Made by a program: the position numbers and the translations under genes. DNA of 42,971 bases from the NCBI GenBank assembly GCA_902584915.1, contig CACIBQ010000005.1:1-42971 (forward strand). The letters are read 5' to 3'. Under the pieces are notes generated by a model that saw only the letters and a list, made by a program, of their open reading frames with translations, did not search any database and was not told the origin of the DNA. The stretch is from an uncultured Pelagibacteraceae bacterium. GTDB taxonomy: Bacteria > Pseudomonadota > Alphaproteobacteria > Pelagibacterales > Pelagibacteraceae. This document shows positions 1-8,800 of the stretch, piece by piece (position 1 is the stretch's first letter; each line of letters opens with the position of its first letter).

Positions 1-277
1 CTTTAGTAATACCCGCGTTATTAATAAGCACATCTATCTTGTCTTCTAAATGTGAATTGCATTTATCGATAAACACTTCTAATTCATCGTGGGCAGAAAT
101 ATCTTGTTTGATAGTAATTAAATTTTGATGCTTATTTTTTAATTCTTCTAATTTTTTTTCGTTAGTTCCTGTAACTATAAGTTTTGCTTTTAAAGATATC
201 AATGTATCAACAATTGAGCCACCTATACCGCCAGTTGCACCTGTTAAAATTATATTTTTATTTTCTAAATTAATCAT
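1..277 (-). CDS. fabG: 3-oxoacyl-ACP reductase FabG (N-terminal part, cut by window edge)
   Basis: The first 92 residues of a short-chain dehydrogenase are visible. They begin MINLENKNIILTGATGGIGG, where TGATGGIG is the glycine-rich NADP-binding loop of the Rossmann fold. The NNAG motif typical of classical SDRs lies close to the window edge. In fatty acid synthesis FabG reduces 3-oxoacyl-ACP to 3-hydroxyacyl-ACP in the cytoplasm. The start codon overlaps the stop of the upstream fabD (ATGA arrangement), so the two are very likely cotranscribed and translationally coupled. The fabD partner makes FabG much likelier than another SDR. The catalytic Tyr-x-x-x-Lys lies outside the window. Confidence 0.88.
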   Translation of the reverse strand, partial: MINLENKNIILTGATGGIGGSIVDTLISLKAKLIVTGTNEKKLEELKNKHQNLITIKQDISAHDELEVFIDKCNSHLEDKIDVLINNAGITK

Positions 278-1200
278 TTATCAATATCTTGAATATCCTC
301 AAGTGTATCAATATTCAATACCTTTACTTCTTTATTTATCCTCTTAATTAAACCAGATAACACTTTGCCTGGCCCTATTTCCACAAATGTACTAGTTCCT
401 TTGGAAATCATATATTCTACACTTTCTCTCCATCTGACTGGGCTCTCAATTTGTTTAATTAATAATTGTTTAATTTCATCAATATTTTCATATTCTTCAG
501 CGGTAACATTTGAAACTACTCTATACTTTGGGCTTTCTAATTTTTGATCATTTATAATTTTTTTCATTTTTATAGTTGCTGATCTCATTAATTCACAATG
601 AAACGGTGCGCTTACTGGAAGTTTAATATTTTTTATTTTTTTTTCTTTTAATAATAAAGCAAACTTATCTAACTCAGTATTTTTACCACTTAAAATTAAT
701 TGACCATTTGAATTGTCGTTTGCAAGAAAACATCTAATAAATTTAAAATTTTCTTCAATTAAATTTTTAATTTCTTGGGTTTGGATACCTAGCACAGCTA
801 ACATGCCTCCTTCTCCTAAAGGAACGGCAGATTGCATTGATTCACCTCTATTTTTTAATAACACCAACCCTTGCTCTAATGACATCACATTTGCAGTAGT
901 TAAAGCAGTATACTCACCTAAAGAATGTCCAGCAAAAAAATTAATTTTATTTTGAAAAAAATTAGTTTCTTTTTTTAAAATTTCACAAATAACATGTCCG
1001 ATTAAATATATGGCTGGTTGCGTAAAAGTTGTTTGATTTAATTTTTCTTGAGGACCGTTTAGAATTAAATCACTTATTTTATAGCCCAATATTTCATCAG
1101 CATTTTTAAATATGTTTTTAACAAATTCAAATTTATTATATAAATCGGATCCCATGCCTAATTTTTGTGATCCTTGTCCAGGGAAAACTACTGAAATCAT
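274..1200 (-). CDS. fabD: malonyl-CoA:ACP transacylase FabD
   Basis: This enzyme transfers malonyl from CoA to acyl carrier protein, supplying the extender unit for fatty acid synthesis. The 308 residues match the family length. The N-terminal GQGSQ motif is at about residues 8-12. The nucleophile elbow GHSLGEY places the catalytic serine at Ser93, and His201 in APFHCELM is the second catalytic residue. A C-terminal VEIGPGKVL motif is also typical. The gene is followed directly by fabG with overlapping stop and start. It is divergent from rpsF across a 70-base spacer. Confidence 0.96.
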   Translation of the reverse strand: MISVVFPGQGSQKLGMGSDLYNKFEFVKNIFKNADEILGYKISDLILNGPQEKLNQTTFTQPAIYLIGHVICEILKKETNFFQNKINFFAGHSLGEYTALTTANVMSLEQGLVLLKNRGESMQSAVPLGEGGMLAVLGIQTQEIKNLIEENFKFIRCFLANDNSNGQLILSGKNTELDKFALLLKEKKIKNIKLPVSAPFHCELMRSATIKMKKIINDQKLESPKYRVVSNVTAEEYENIDEIKQLLIKQIESPVRWRESVEYMISKGTSTFVEIGPGKVLSGLIKRINKEVKVLNIDTLEDIQDIDK

Positions 1201-1270
1201 TATAATTTTTTAATAATTTTTAAGTTGTAATTAAAAATTTATAATAGTATATCCTGTTTTTTTTTAAACT
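1201..1270 (+). promoter_or_regulatory. divergent intergenic region fabD / rpsF with a weak promoter candidate
   Basis: This 70-base, almost purely A/T spacer separates the minus-strand fab genes from the ribosomal protein operon. A possible sigma70-like promoter for rpsF is TTGTAA at 1225-1230 and TATATC at 1248-1253, with a 17-base spacer. A perfect TATAAT at 1240-1245 lacks a clear -35 at the right distance. In DNA this AT-rich such matches occur easily by chance, so the call is tentative. Confidence 0.3.
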
Positions 1271-1630
1271 ATGAATTTTTATGAACATACAATTATTGCT
1301 AGACAAGACGTAAGTCCTGCTCAGCTTAAACAAGTTGAAGATAAATATAAAAAAATTATTGAAAATAATGAAGGAAACTTATTAAAAACTGAAAAATGGG
1401 GATTAATGAATTTATCCTACTTGATTAAAAAGAACAAAAAAGGAAATTATATTCACTTTAAAATTGAGGGTAACGGTAAAACTATTTCAGAGTTAGAGAA
1501 AAATGAAAAAATAGATAAAAATTTACTCAGATATTTAACGATTAGAGTAAAAAAGATTGATTTAGAAACAAATTATTTTGATAAAAAAAATGAAGAAAAA
1601 GAAAATAAATTTAGTAAAGAAGTTGCATAA
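1271..1630 (+). CDS. rpsF: 30S ribosomal protein bS6
   Basis: bS6 binds the central domain of 16S rRNA in the small subunit as a complex with bS18. The 119-residue protein starts MNFYEHTIIARQDVSPAQL. It has the family's conserved GLMNLSYLIKKNKKGNYIHFKIEG stretch in two parts (W-G-L-x-x-L-x-Y-x-I and K-G-x-Y), followed by a charged C-terminal tail rich in K and E. It heads the classical rpsF-rpsR-rplI-dnaB order, and rpsR starts 9 bases after its stop. No Shine-Dalgarno sequence is evident before the ATG, as for many genes in this window. Confidence 0.96.
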   Translation: MNFYEHTIIARQDVSPAQLKQVEDKYKKIIENNEGNLLKTEKWGLMNLSYLIKKNKKGNYIHFKIEGNGKTISELEKNEKIDKNLLRYLTIRVKKIDLETNYFDKKNEEKENKFSKEVA

Positions 1631-1639
1631 TAATTAAGT

Positions 1640-1909
1640 ATGAAAAAAAAAAAATTTAAAAGAAGCCCAAGTCAGAATAACTTTGCTAAATTAAGTATAT
1701 TTCAAAATCAAAAATTTAAATTTAAAAAAAAATGTCCACTATCTGGAAAAGGTGCTCCAAAAATAGATTATAAAAATATAAAATTATTAAAAAAATATAC
1801 ATCTGAAAATGGTAAAATTTTACCTTCCAGAATTACATCGGTTAGTCTTAAAAAACAAAGAGAGTTATCTTTATCAATTAAAAGGGCAAGAAATTTAGCA
1901 TTAATATAA
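1640..1909 (+). CDS. rpsR: 30S ribosomal protein bS18
   Basis: This 89-residue basic protein is a small-subunit component that pairs with bS6. It has a lysine-rich N-terminus, then the core [20 protein letters not shown], and the signature RITSV followed by [10 protein letters not shown] at the C-terminus. These match the conserved RNA-binding end of bS18. The position between rpsF and the rplI reading frame is the standard bacterial order, which supports the call. Confidence 0.96.
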   Translation: MKKKKFKRSPSQNNFAKLSIFQNQKFKFKKKCPLSGKGAPKIDYKNIKLLKKYTSENGKILPSRITSVSLKKQRELSLSIKRARNLALI

Positions 1910-1917
1910 TTAAAGAT

Positions 1918-2375
1918 ATGAAAGTTGTATTATTAGAAAATTTAAGAAAATTAGGTAGCATTGGAGAAACAATTAATGTTAAAGAGGATATGCAAGAAAT
2001 TTTCTTATACCACAAAAAAAAGCATTATTTGCTTCAGAGCAAAATCTAAAAGAAGTTGAAAAAATAAAATCAGATTTAAACAAAAAAGATCAGGAAAAAA
2101 AGAAAGCTGCTAAAGAAATTGCTGATAAACTGAAAAATAAAACTTTTGAAGTAAAAAAGCTAGTTACTGAAAATAAAGAATTATATGGATCTGTAAAACC
2201 AACTGAAATCTCAAAGATATTAAAAGAAAAGGCAAATGTTGAACTAAGCTCTTCATTAATTCAACCAGTTAAAGAAATTAAAACTGTTGGTGAATTTAAA
2301 GTAATATTAAATTTACACTCAGAGATAGAGTCATTTATTAAAATTAAAGTAGTACCTGAAGAGCTTATAAAATAG
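1918..2375 (+). pseudogene. rplI: 50S ribosomal protein bL9 with an apparent one-base deletion (frameshift)
   Basis: Both halves of a bL9 protein are clear but lie in different frames. From ATG 1918 the first 22 codons read MKVVLLENLRKLGSIGETINVK, matching the bL9 N-terminus. At about 1984-1986 the frame breaks. The expected Val-Lys-Asp-Gly-Tyr-Ala-Arg-Asn-Phe-Leu-Ile-Pro continues only in the next frame, from GGA at 1986 (GYARNFLIPQKKALFASEQN), to the stop at 2373-2375. Restoring one base after 1985 gives a normal 152-residue bL9. As written, the first frame ends at 2047-2049 after 43 codons. The downstream part keeps the long helical linker and the C-terminal domain with no other damage, so the lesion is either very recent or a sequence error. 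Confidence 0.9.
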
Positions 2376-2442
2376 TTATACATTTTTTTCCCCATACTGA
2401 TTATAAGTTGTGATGTGATTAAAACTAAATTATCTTTTAGTC

Positions 2443-3855
2443 ATGGAAAAACTAAATTTAGTTAAATCAACTTTCGATCAACTCCCAAATAATATAGAAG
2501 CTGAGCAAGCAGTTCTAGGCTCTATCTTGGTATCCAATGAAATTTTTGACGATGTTTCTCCCATAGTAAATAGTAAAAACTTTTTTGATCCAATGCATCA
2601 AAAAATTTTTTCAGCCATAGAAAAACTTATATTTAGTGGTATGTTAGCAAATCCTATAACTTTAAAAAATTTTTTTGAAAATGAGAAAGATGATTTAAAT
2701 ATTCCTGACTATTTAATTAAAATCACAAAGTTTTCATCATCATCCAGACAAACAATAGAGTATTCAAAATTAATTTATGATTTGTTTGTTAAAAGGGAAT
2801 TAATTAAAATTTCTGAAAATTTATCTTATACTGCAAAATCAAACGATTTAGATAAAGATGGTAAAACTATAATCGAAGATACAGAAAAAACTTTATTTGA
2901 TTTAGCAGAAAAAGGAAATTTTAATTCATCATTAATGAAATTTGACGAAGCTATGAAACAAACTATTGAAATGGCTTCAAATGCATACAAAAACGACGAA
3001 GGAATTGTAGGAGTCCCAACTGGTCTTACCGATCTAGATGGTAGACTTGGCGGTTTACATAAATCTGATTTAGTAATAATAGCTGGAAGACCTTCAATGG
3101 GTAAAACTGCATTGGCTACTAATATAGCATTCAACGCTGCTATAAAAATACAAGAAAGTGGAAAAAAATCTTGTATTGCATTTTTCTCTTTAGAAATGTC
3201 TTCTGAACAATTGTCCACGAGAATCATCGCTGAACAATCTAGAATAAAATCTCATGATATAAGAAGAGGTAAAATTTCTGAGGAACAATTTGACAAATTT
3301 ATTGAAACATCAAAAAATATTTCTGAACTACCGTTATATATTGATGAGACACCTGCAATATCAATAGCTGCTCTAAGTAATAGAGCTAGGAGAATAAAAA
3401 GACTTTTTGGTTTAGATTTAGTTGTTATTGACTACATTCAGCTTATGAGGGCTAATTTTGCAAGAGAAGGAAGAGTCCAAGAAATTTCAGAAATTACCCA
3501 AGGACTTAAAGCATTAGCTAAAGAACTAAGCGTTCCGGTTCTTGCTTTATCTCAGCTATCAAGAGCAGTAGAGTCAAGAGATGATAAAAAACCTCTACTT
3601 TCTGATTTAAGAGAATCAGGATCAATTGAACAAGATGCAGATGTTGTAATGTTCGTCTTCAGAGAAGCATATTATTTAAAAAATAAAGAACCAAGACCTG
3701 CAACTGTTGAACACGCCGAATGGCAAGCTAAAATGAATGAAATTTCTCATTTAGCTGAACTTCTCATTCTCAAACAAAGGCATGGTCCAACTGGTACTAT
3801 ATTGCTTGAATTTGAAGAGATGTTTACCAAATTTAAAGATCTTCAAAATTCATAA
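2443..3855 (+). CDS. dnaB: replicative DNA helicase DnaB
   Basis: This hexameric 5'-3' helicase unwinds DNA at the replication fork and loads primase. The 470-residue length is normal. The N-terminal primase-interacting domain begins at LPNNIEAEQAVLGSIL (about residues 14-29). The RecA-like domain carries Walker A GRPSMGKT at residues 215-222. A Walker B-like segment LVVIDYIQLM is near 327-336, and the DLRESGSIEQDAD motif with a later KQRHGPTG motif follows. No intein is present. It lies 67 bases after rplI, completing the usual rpsF-rpsR-rplI-dnaB cluster. Confidence 0.97.
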   Translation: MEKLNLVKSTFDQLPNNIEAEQAVLGSILVSNEIFDDVSPIVNSKNFFDPMHQKIFSAIEKLIFSGMLANPITLKNFFENEKDDLNIPDYLIKITKFSSSSRQTIEYSKLIYDLFVKRELIKISENLSYTAKSNDLDKDGKTIIEDTEKTLFDLAEKGNFNSSLMKFDEAMKQTIEMASNAYKNDEGIVGVPTGLTDLDGRLGGLHKSDLVIIAGRPSMGKTALATNIAFNAAIKIQESGKKSCIAFFSLEMSSEQLSTRIIAEQSRIKSHDIRRGKISEEQFDKFIETSKNISELPLYIDETPAISIAALSNRARRIKRLFGLDLVVIDYIQLMRANFAREGRVQEISEITQGLKALAKELSVPVLALSQLSRAVESRDDKKPLLSDLRESGSIEQDADVVMFVFREAYYLKNKEPRPATVEHAEWQAKMNEISHLAELLILKQRHGPTGTILLEFEEMFTKFKDLQNS

Positions 3856-3880
3856 TTATAATTATATAAGCTAATTAGTA

Positions 3881-6259
3881 ATGTTGGCTGAAATTTACAA
3901 AAAAAATATTATTGAAAAACCCAAATTTGTATTTTTTTTACTAATTTCTTTTTTATTAATATTTTCTTACTATTCTAAAGACTTTCGATTAGACGCTTCA
4001 TCTGAAACTCTTCTAATAGAAGGTGATCCAGATTTAAAATATTTGAATGAAATAAATCAAAGATATGGTTCCAAAGAATTTTTAGTATTAACTTATACTC
4101 CAAATGAAAAAATTACTTCTGAAAGTTCAGTAAACAATTTACTTAGTTTAAAATATAAAATACAAAGTTTGGACTGGACTCATAATGTAATAACAATTTT
4201 AGATATTCCACTATTAAATACCAAAGACGAAACATTAAATGAAAAACTCCAGAACTTTAGTACTCTTAAAAGTGAAGGAGTAAATAGAGAACAAGGTTTT
4301 GAAGAAATATTAAATAGTCCTGTATTTAGAAACTTTATAGTTAGTGAAGACGGAAAAACCACAGGCATAATTGTTTATCTTAAAAAAAAAGAAATTGAAC
4401 CAAAGTTTAAAAATAAAAAAGAAAAAGATATTTATAGAGATAAAATTAAAAAGAAAAATCATGAAAATATTTTAGAAATTAGAAAAGTAATTCATGGATA
4501 TCAAAATATAGGAAAAATACATTTGGGAGGAATACCCATGATTGCTGATGACATGATGACTTTTATCAAAAATGATATTCTTGTTTTTGGTATTGGTGTT
4601 TTATTATTCATTATAGCAACTTTGTGGTTTGTTTTTAGAAAGATAATTTGGATTACTGTTCCAATCTCAAGCTGTCTTTTATCAGTTATAATTATAACAG
4701 GATTATTAGGTATCCTTGGTTGGAAAGTAACTGTTATTTCATCTAACTTTATCGCTCTGATGTTAATATTAACTATGGCAATGAATATTCATATGAGTAC
4801 TAGATTTTTACAATTAAAAAAAAATAACCCAAACTTAAAAAAAAATGAATTAATATTAATGACTAGCAGAAAGATGGTTTGGCCAATTGTTTATACTGTC
4901 TTAACAACAATTTGTGCTTTTCTATCTTTAATATTTAGCGAAATAAAACCAATCATAGATTTTGGATGGATGATGACTTTGGGTCTTCTTTCTTCATTTG
5001 TGGTAACTTTTACTTTACTTCCAACACTATTAAATTTTTTAGGTGATGATAAGATTTCTATACAAGAAAATCAAAGATCAAACTTAACTTTATATTTAGG
5101 AAATTTTACTTCTAATAATAAAAATATAATTTTTTTTATTACTATAATTGTTATTTTTTTAAGCATCTTTGGCATAAGCAAGCTTGAGGTTGAAAATAGT
5201 TTCATAAATTATTTTAAAAAAAATACCGAAATTTATAAAGGAATGAAGCTTATAGATGATAAGTTGGGAGGCACTACACCTCTTGATGTAATAATAAAAT
5301 TTCCAAAAACAGAAGATGACAATTCTAACAGTGAAAATGATGATTGGGATGATCTGGATGAAAAAGGTGATGAAAAATATTGGTTTACAAAAGATAAAAT
5401 AGAAAAAATTGATAAAGTTCATAAATATTTAGAAACTTTGCCTGCAGTTGGAAAGGTTTTGTCTTTTTCTTCAATTGTAGAAGTTGCAACAAAACTAAAT
5501 AATAATAAACCTCTTGGCACTTTAGAAATGGGCGTACTTTACTCAAAAGTACCTGACTCAATTAAAAAAGAAATAGTAGATCCATATATCTCAATAAAAG
5601 ACTCGGAGGCAAGAATTAATCTAAGAATAAAAGATTCTAAACCAGATTTAAGAAGAAATGAATTAATTAATAAAATTAATTTTGATTTAGAAAATAAACT
5701 TGGGTTTAAAAAAGATGAGTTTAAACTTGCTGGTGTTTTAATTTTGTTTAATAACCTGCTTCAAAGTTTATTTAAATCACAAATATTAACACTTGGTTTT
5801 GTAATGATAGGTATTTTTGCAATGTTTTTTATTTTGTTCAGAAATATTAAACTTTCTCTAATCGGTGTGGTGCCTAATTTCATAGCAGCTTTTTTTATAT
5901 TAGGAATTATAGGTATTCTAAATATTCCTTTGGACATGATGACTATAACTATTGCCGCTATTACGATAGGTATAGCTGTAGATAATAGTATTCACTACAT
6001 TTACAGATTTAAAGAAGAATTTAATAAAATTAAAAATTATGAAAAAACAGTTGCTTATTGTCATTCAACTGTTGGTATCGCTATATTAAATACTTCAATT
6101 ACCATAGTTTTTGGTTTTTCAATATTAGTTTTCTCAAACTTTATTCCTACGATTTATTTCGGTGTGTTTACTGGGGTTGCAATGTTGCTCGCAATGATAT
6201 CTGTTCTAACTTTATTGCCTGCTCTATTAATTAAATTTAAACCTTTTGTATTAAATTAA
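3881..6259 (+). CDS. RND superfamily (MMPL-type) exporter
   Basis: This 792-residue inner-membrane protein has the two-fold RND/MMPL layout: one N-terminal membrane helix (about 17-34), a soluble domain, a bundle of helices (about 228-390), a second lone helix (about 415-437), a second soluble domain and a C-terminal helix bundle (about 635-790). The segment DMMTITIAAITIGIAVDNSIHYIYR, interrupted here for length, resembles the conserved RND helix-4 motif with Gly-Ile-Ala-Val-Asp. Relatives move lipids, hopanoids or other hydrophobic cargo using proton flow; the cargo here is unknown. A very acidic stretch around residues 477-505, rich in D, E and N, sits in the second periplasmic domain. The next gene starts 3 bases after the stop, suggesting an operon with cvpA and purF. 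Confidence 0.85.
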   Translation: MLAEIYKKNIIEKPKFVFFLLISFLLIFSYYSKDFRLDASSETLLIEGDPDLKYLNEINQRYGSKEFLVLTYTPNEKITSESSVNNLLSLKYKIQSLDWTHNVITILDIPLLNTKDETLNEKLQNFSTLKSEGVNREQGFEEILNSPVFRNFIVSEDGKTTGIIVYLKKKEIEPKFKNKKEKDIYRDKIKKKNHENILEIRKVIHGYQNIGKIHLGGIPMIADDMMTFIKNDILVFGIGVLLFIIATLWFVFRKIIWITVPISSCLLSVIIITGLLGILGWKVTVISSNFIALMLILTMAMNIHMSTRFLQLKKNNPNLKKNELILMTSRKMVWPIVYTVLTTICAFLSLIFSEIKPIIDFGWMMTLGLLSSFVVTFTLLPTLLNFLGDDKISIQENQRSNLTLYLGNFTSNNKNIIFFITIIVIFLSIFGISKLEVENSFINYFKKNTEIYKGMKLIDDKLGGTTPLDVIIKFPKTEDDNSNSENDDWDDLDEKGDEKYWFTKDKIEKIDKVHKYLETLPAVGKVLSFSSIVEVATKLNNNKPLGTLEMGVLYSKVPDSIKKEIVDPYISIKDSEARINLRIKDSKPDLRRNELINKINFDLENKLGFKKDEFKLAGVLILFNNLLQSLFKSQILTLGFVMIGIFAMFFILFRNIKLSLIGVVPNFIAAFFILGIIGILNIPLDMMTITIAAITIGIAVDNSIHYIYRFKEEFNKIKNYEKTVAYCHSTVGIAILNTSITIVFGFSILVFSNFIPTIYFGVFTGVAMLLAMISVLTLLPALLIKFKPFVLN

Positions 6260-6262
6260 AAT

Positions 6263-6805
6263 ATGGAAATATTTTTAGATTTAATTAAAAAAATTTCTTC
6301 ATTTGATATCATTTACTTTATCATAACAATTTTATCTTTAATTAAATGTTATAAAAAGGGATTTGTTTTAAGTATATTATCTGCCTCTAAATGGCTACTT
6401 GCATATGTAATAACGCTAATTTTGTTTCCTAAAACAAAACCATACGTAGAAAGTATAATCGATAATGAGTATGTTTTAGATATAACACTTGGAGTATGTT
6501 TATTTATAGTAGTTATATTTATTATATTGTTAATTAACAAAGGAATCAGTAAAGCCGTGACATATACTGGTATAGGTGGATTAGATAAAATTTTTGGCTT
6601 CTTCTTCGGTTTCATTAGAGCTTATGTTATTTCAGTATGTATATTTGCAACCATAGATATTATTTATAATTCAAATAAATGGCCAATTGACCTCGAGACT
6701 TCTTTCACCTTTGAATTAGTTGAAAAAGGAAGTAACTATCTTATAAAAGAATTTCCAGACAAAAAAGAATACGAAGATGCTAAAGAAAAAGTTCAAGAAT
6801 TATAG
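6263..6805 (+). CDS. cvpA: CvpA family membrane protein
   Basis: This 180-residue protein has about four hydrophobic helices (around 14-30, 36-56, 73-93 and 112-135). It carries the CvpA-like signature of a glycine-rich loop, IGGLDKIFGFFFGFIRAYVI, followed by a helix. In Escherichia coli cvpA also lies directly before purF and is linked to colicin V production and envelope stress; its molecular role is unsettled. Here its 3' end overlaps purF by 29 bases. The neighbourhood is the strongest support for the name. The C-terminal 40 residues are charged and likely cytoplasmic. Confidence 0.8.
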   Translation: MEIFLDLIKKISSFDIIYFIITILSLIKCYKKGFVLSILSASKWLLAYVITLILFPKTKPYVESIIDNEYVLDITLGVCLFIVVIFIILLINKGISKAVTYTGIGGLDKIFGFFFGFIRAYVISVCIFATIDIIYNSNKWPIDLETSFTFELVEKGSNYLIKEFPDKKEYEDAKEKVQEL

Positions 6806-8240
6806 TCCAAAAATAAAAGAGGAGTGTGGAGTATTTGGAATAAGTAATTACGACGATGCTTCTGCATTAACTGCTCTAGGACTGCATGCTCTTCAACATA
6901 GAGGCCAGGAAGGATGTGGTATAGTTTCTTTTGATGAAAAAAAATATTATTCTGAAAAAAGATATGGTTTGGTTGGTGATAACTTTAACAAGGAAAAAGT
7001 ATTAAAAAAATTACCTGGAAAATTTGCAATAGGACATAATAGATATAGTACGACAGGAGGTACTACACTCAGGAATATTCAACCTTTTTTTGCAGATACT
7101 AATGCGGGAGGTATAGGAGTAGCTCATAATGGGAATCTTACAAATGCATTAACAATTAGAAAAAAATTAGTAAAAGAAGGAGCTATATTTTATTCTACAT
7201 CTGATACAGAAGTACTAATTCAATTAATCGCTAAATCAAAAAGATCTGAAACTATTGATAAAGTAATTGATGCAATTTTTCAAATACAGGGAGGATATGC
7301 TCTTGTAATGCTTGCTCAAAACAAACTTATAGGAGCAAGAGACCCTTTGGGTATAAGACCTTTGGTAATTGGTAAAATAAAAAATTCATATGTAATTGCT
7401 TCTGAAACTTGCGCTCTAGATATTATTGGCGCAAAATTTTTAAGAGAGGTTGAAAATGGTGAAGTTATAGTTATTGAAAATGACAAACTTAAAAGTATAA
7501 AACCATTTCCACCTAAAAAACCTAGACCTTGTGTATTTGAGTATATTTATTTTTCAAGGCCTGACAGTATTTTAAATGGTAAGACAACATACGAATTTAG
7601 AAAAAAATTTGGCGAACAGTTAGCAACCGAAGATGATATTAAGGCAGATCTTGTGGTACCTGTGCCAGACTCAGGAAATGCTGCAGCTTTAGGTTATAGC
7701 CAAAAAACTAAAATAAATTTTGATTTAGGGTTAATAAGAAATCATTATGTTGGTCGAACATTTATAGAACCTGCTCAAAAAATTAGAAGTTTAGGTGTTA
7801 AACTTAAACTCAACGCAAATAAGAGTTCTATAAAAAATAAAAAAATTATTTTAATCGATGACTCTCTAGTTCGAGGAACAACATCGCATAAAATAGTTAA
7901 GATGCTTTATGATGCTGGAGCAAAAGAAATACATGTAAGAATAGCAAGTCCTGAAATCAAATATCCTGATTTTTATGGTGTTGATATGCCTACAAGTAAA
8001 GAACTCCTAGCTGCAAATAAATCAGTTGATGAAATATGTGATTATATTGGTGCTAATTCTTTGAAATTTTTATCTATTGATGGATTATATAAAGCTATGG
8101 GATTTGAAAAAAGAAATAGCACTTACCCTCAGCTAACAGATCATTATTTTACAGGCGATTATCCTATTGAAATTATTGATGAATTAGGTGACAATAAAAT
8201 AACACAATTGTCATTATTGAGCGTGGGATCAAATAATTAG
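6777..8240 (+). CDS. purF: amidophosphoribosyltransferase PurF
   Basis: PurF catalyses the first committed step of purine synthesis, making 5-phosphoribosylamine from PRPP and glutamine. The sequence has an N-terminal Ntn glutamine amidotransferase domain. Cys17 in EECGVFGI would become the N-terminal nucleophile after removal of a 16-residue propeptide. The motifs HRGQEGCGI, GHNRYSTTG and NGNLTN follow. The C-terminal phosphoribosyltransferase domain has the PRPP loop IDDSLVRGTT. The 487-residue length is typical. The start at 6777 lies inside the cvpA 3' end, giving the propeptide length expected for the family. Confidence 0.97.
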   Translation: MLKKKFKNYSPKIKEECGVFGISNYDDASALTALGLHALQHRGQEGCGIVSFDEKKYYSEKRYGLVGDNFNKEKVLKKLPGKFAIGHNRYSTTGGTTLRNIQPFFADTNAGGIGVAHNGNLTNALTIRKKLVKEGAIFYSTSDTEVLIQLIAKSKRSETIDKVIDAIFQIQGGYALVMLAQNKLIGARDPLGIRPLVIGKIKNSYVIASETCALDIIGAKFLREVENGEVIVIENDKLKSIKPFPPKKPRPCVFEYIYFSRPDSILNGKTTYEFRKKFGEQLATEDDIKADLVVPVPDSGNAAALGYSQKTKINFDLGLIRNHYVGRTFIEPAQKIRSLGVKLKLNANKSSIKNKKIILIDDSLVRGTTSHKIVKMLYDAGAKEIHVRIASPEIKYPDFYGVDMPTSKELLAANKSVDEICDYIGANSLKFLSIDGLYKAMGFEKRNSTYPQLTDHYFTGDYPIEIIDELGDNKITQLSLLSVGSNN

Positions 8241-8242
8241 CT

Positions 8243-8800
8243 ATGAAAAAAGTTAGCTTTACAGAAATGAAAAATGGAACAAAAGAAGATTATCTTCTTT
8301 TAGAAAAACATGAAAAAGATTTTGAAAGAAAAACTGCGGACAGAATATTAAAATTTATGTCTAGTCTTAATAGTACTCTTGAAGGTTATCAAATTTCAAG
8401 ATTAGAACATTCTTTACAAACAGCAACAAGAGCTTTCAAGAATGGGGAAAGTGAAGAAATGGTTGTCGCTGCTTTATTGCATGATATCGGAGATGAGTTT
8501 GCGCCGATGAATCATTCTCAATATGCTGCTGCAGTATTAAGACCTTATGTTTCTGAAAAAACCCATTGGATTATTGAAAAACATGGTTTATTTCAAACTT
8601 ACTATACCGCAGACCATCTAGGTGGTGATAAAAATGCAAGAGAAAAATATAAAGATCATAAATATTATAAAGATACTATAAATTTTTGTGAAAAATATGA
8701 CCAATCATCATTTGACCCAAATTATAAGTCGATGTCCTTAGAAGAATTTGAGCCAATGGTAAGAAATATTTTTTCAAGAAAACCTTTCTATCATCATTAA
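8243..8800 (+). CDS. HD-domain protein with a dinuclear-metal ligand set (possible HD oxygenase or phosphohydrolase)
   Basis: The 185-residue protein is an HD-fold metalloenzyme. A full set of six potential metal ligands is visible: His56 (RLEHSLQ), His80-Asp81 (LLHDIGD), His91 (MNHSQ), His114 (EKHG) and Asp153 (KYDQ). The H-HD-H-H-D pattern is that of dinuclear HD enzymes. The LEHSLQTA and AALLHDIG segments, with 24 residues between His56 and His80, closely resemble the diiron oxygenase PhnZ as I recall it. The Tyr and Glu used by PhnZ for substrate and iron capping, 10 and 7 residues before the first ligand, are Leu and Tyr here, so the substrate should differ. The gene starts 2 bases after purF, and its 3' end overlaps bmt by 4 bases on the other strand. 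The function is not established. Confidence 0.7.
   Translation: MKKVSFTEMKNGTKEDYLLLEKHEKDFERKTADRILKFMSSLNSTLEGYQISRLEHSLQTATRAFKNGESEEMVVAALLHDIGDEFAPMNHSQYAAAVLRPYVSEKTHWIIEKHGLFQTYYTADHLGGDKNAREKYKDHKYYKDTINFCEKYDQSSFDPNYKSMSLEEFEPMVRNIFSRKPFYHH

Noticed and set aside
365-955. Plus-strand reading frames inside fabD
   Set aside because: They are mirror images of a well-supported gene and show no family motifs; low GC makes long accidental frames common.
2826-3227. 133-residue minus-strand frame inside dnaB
   Set aside because: It is antisense to the conserved DnaB ATPase core, with no recognisable domain or start context.
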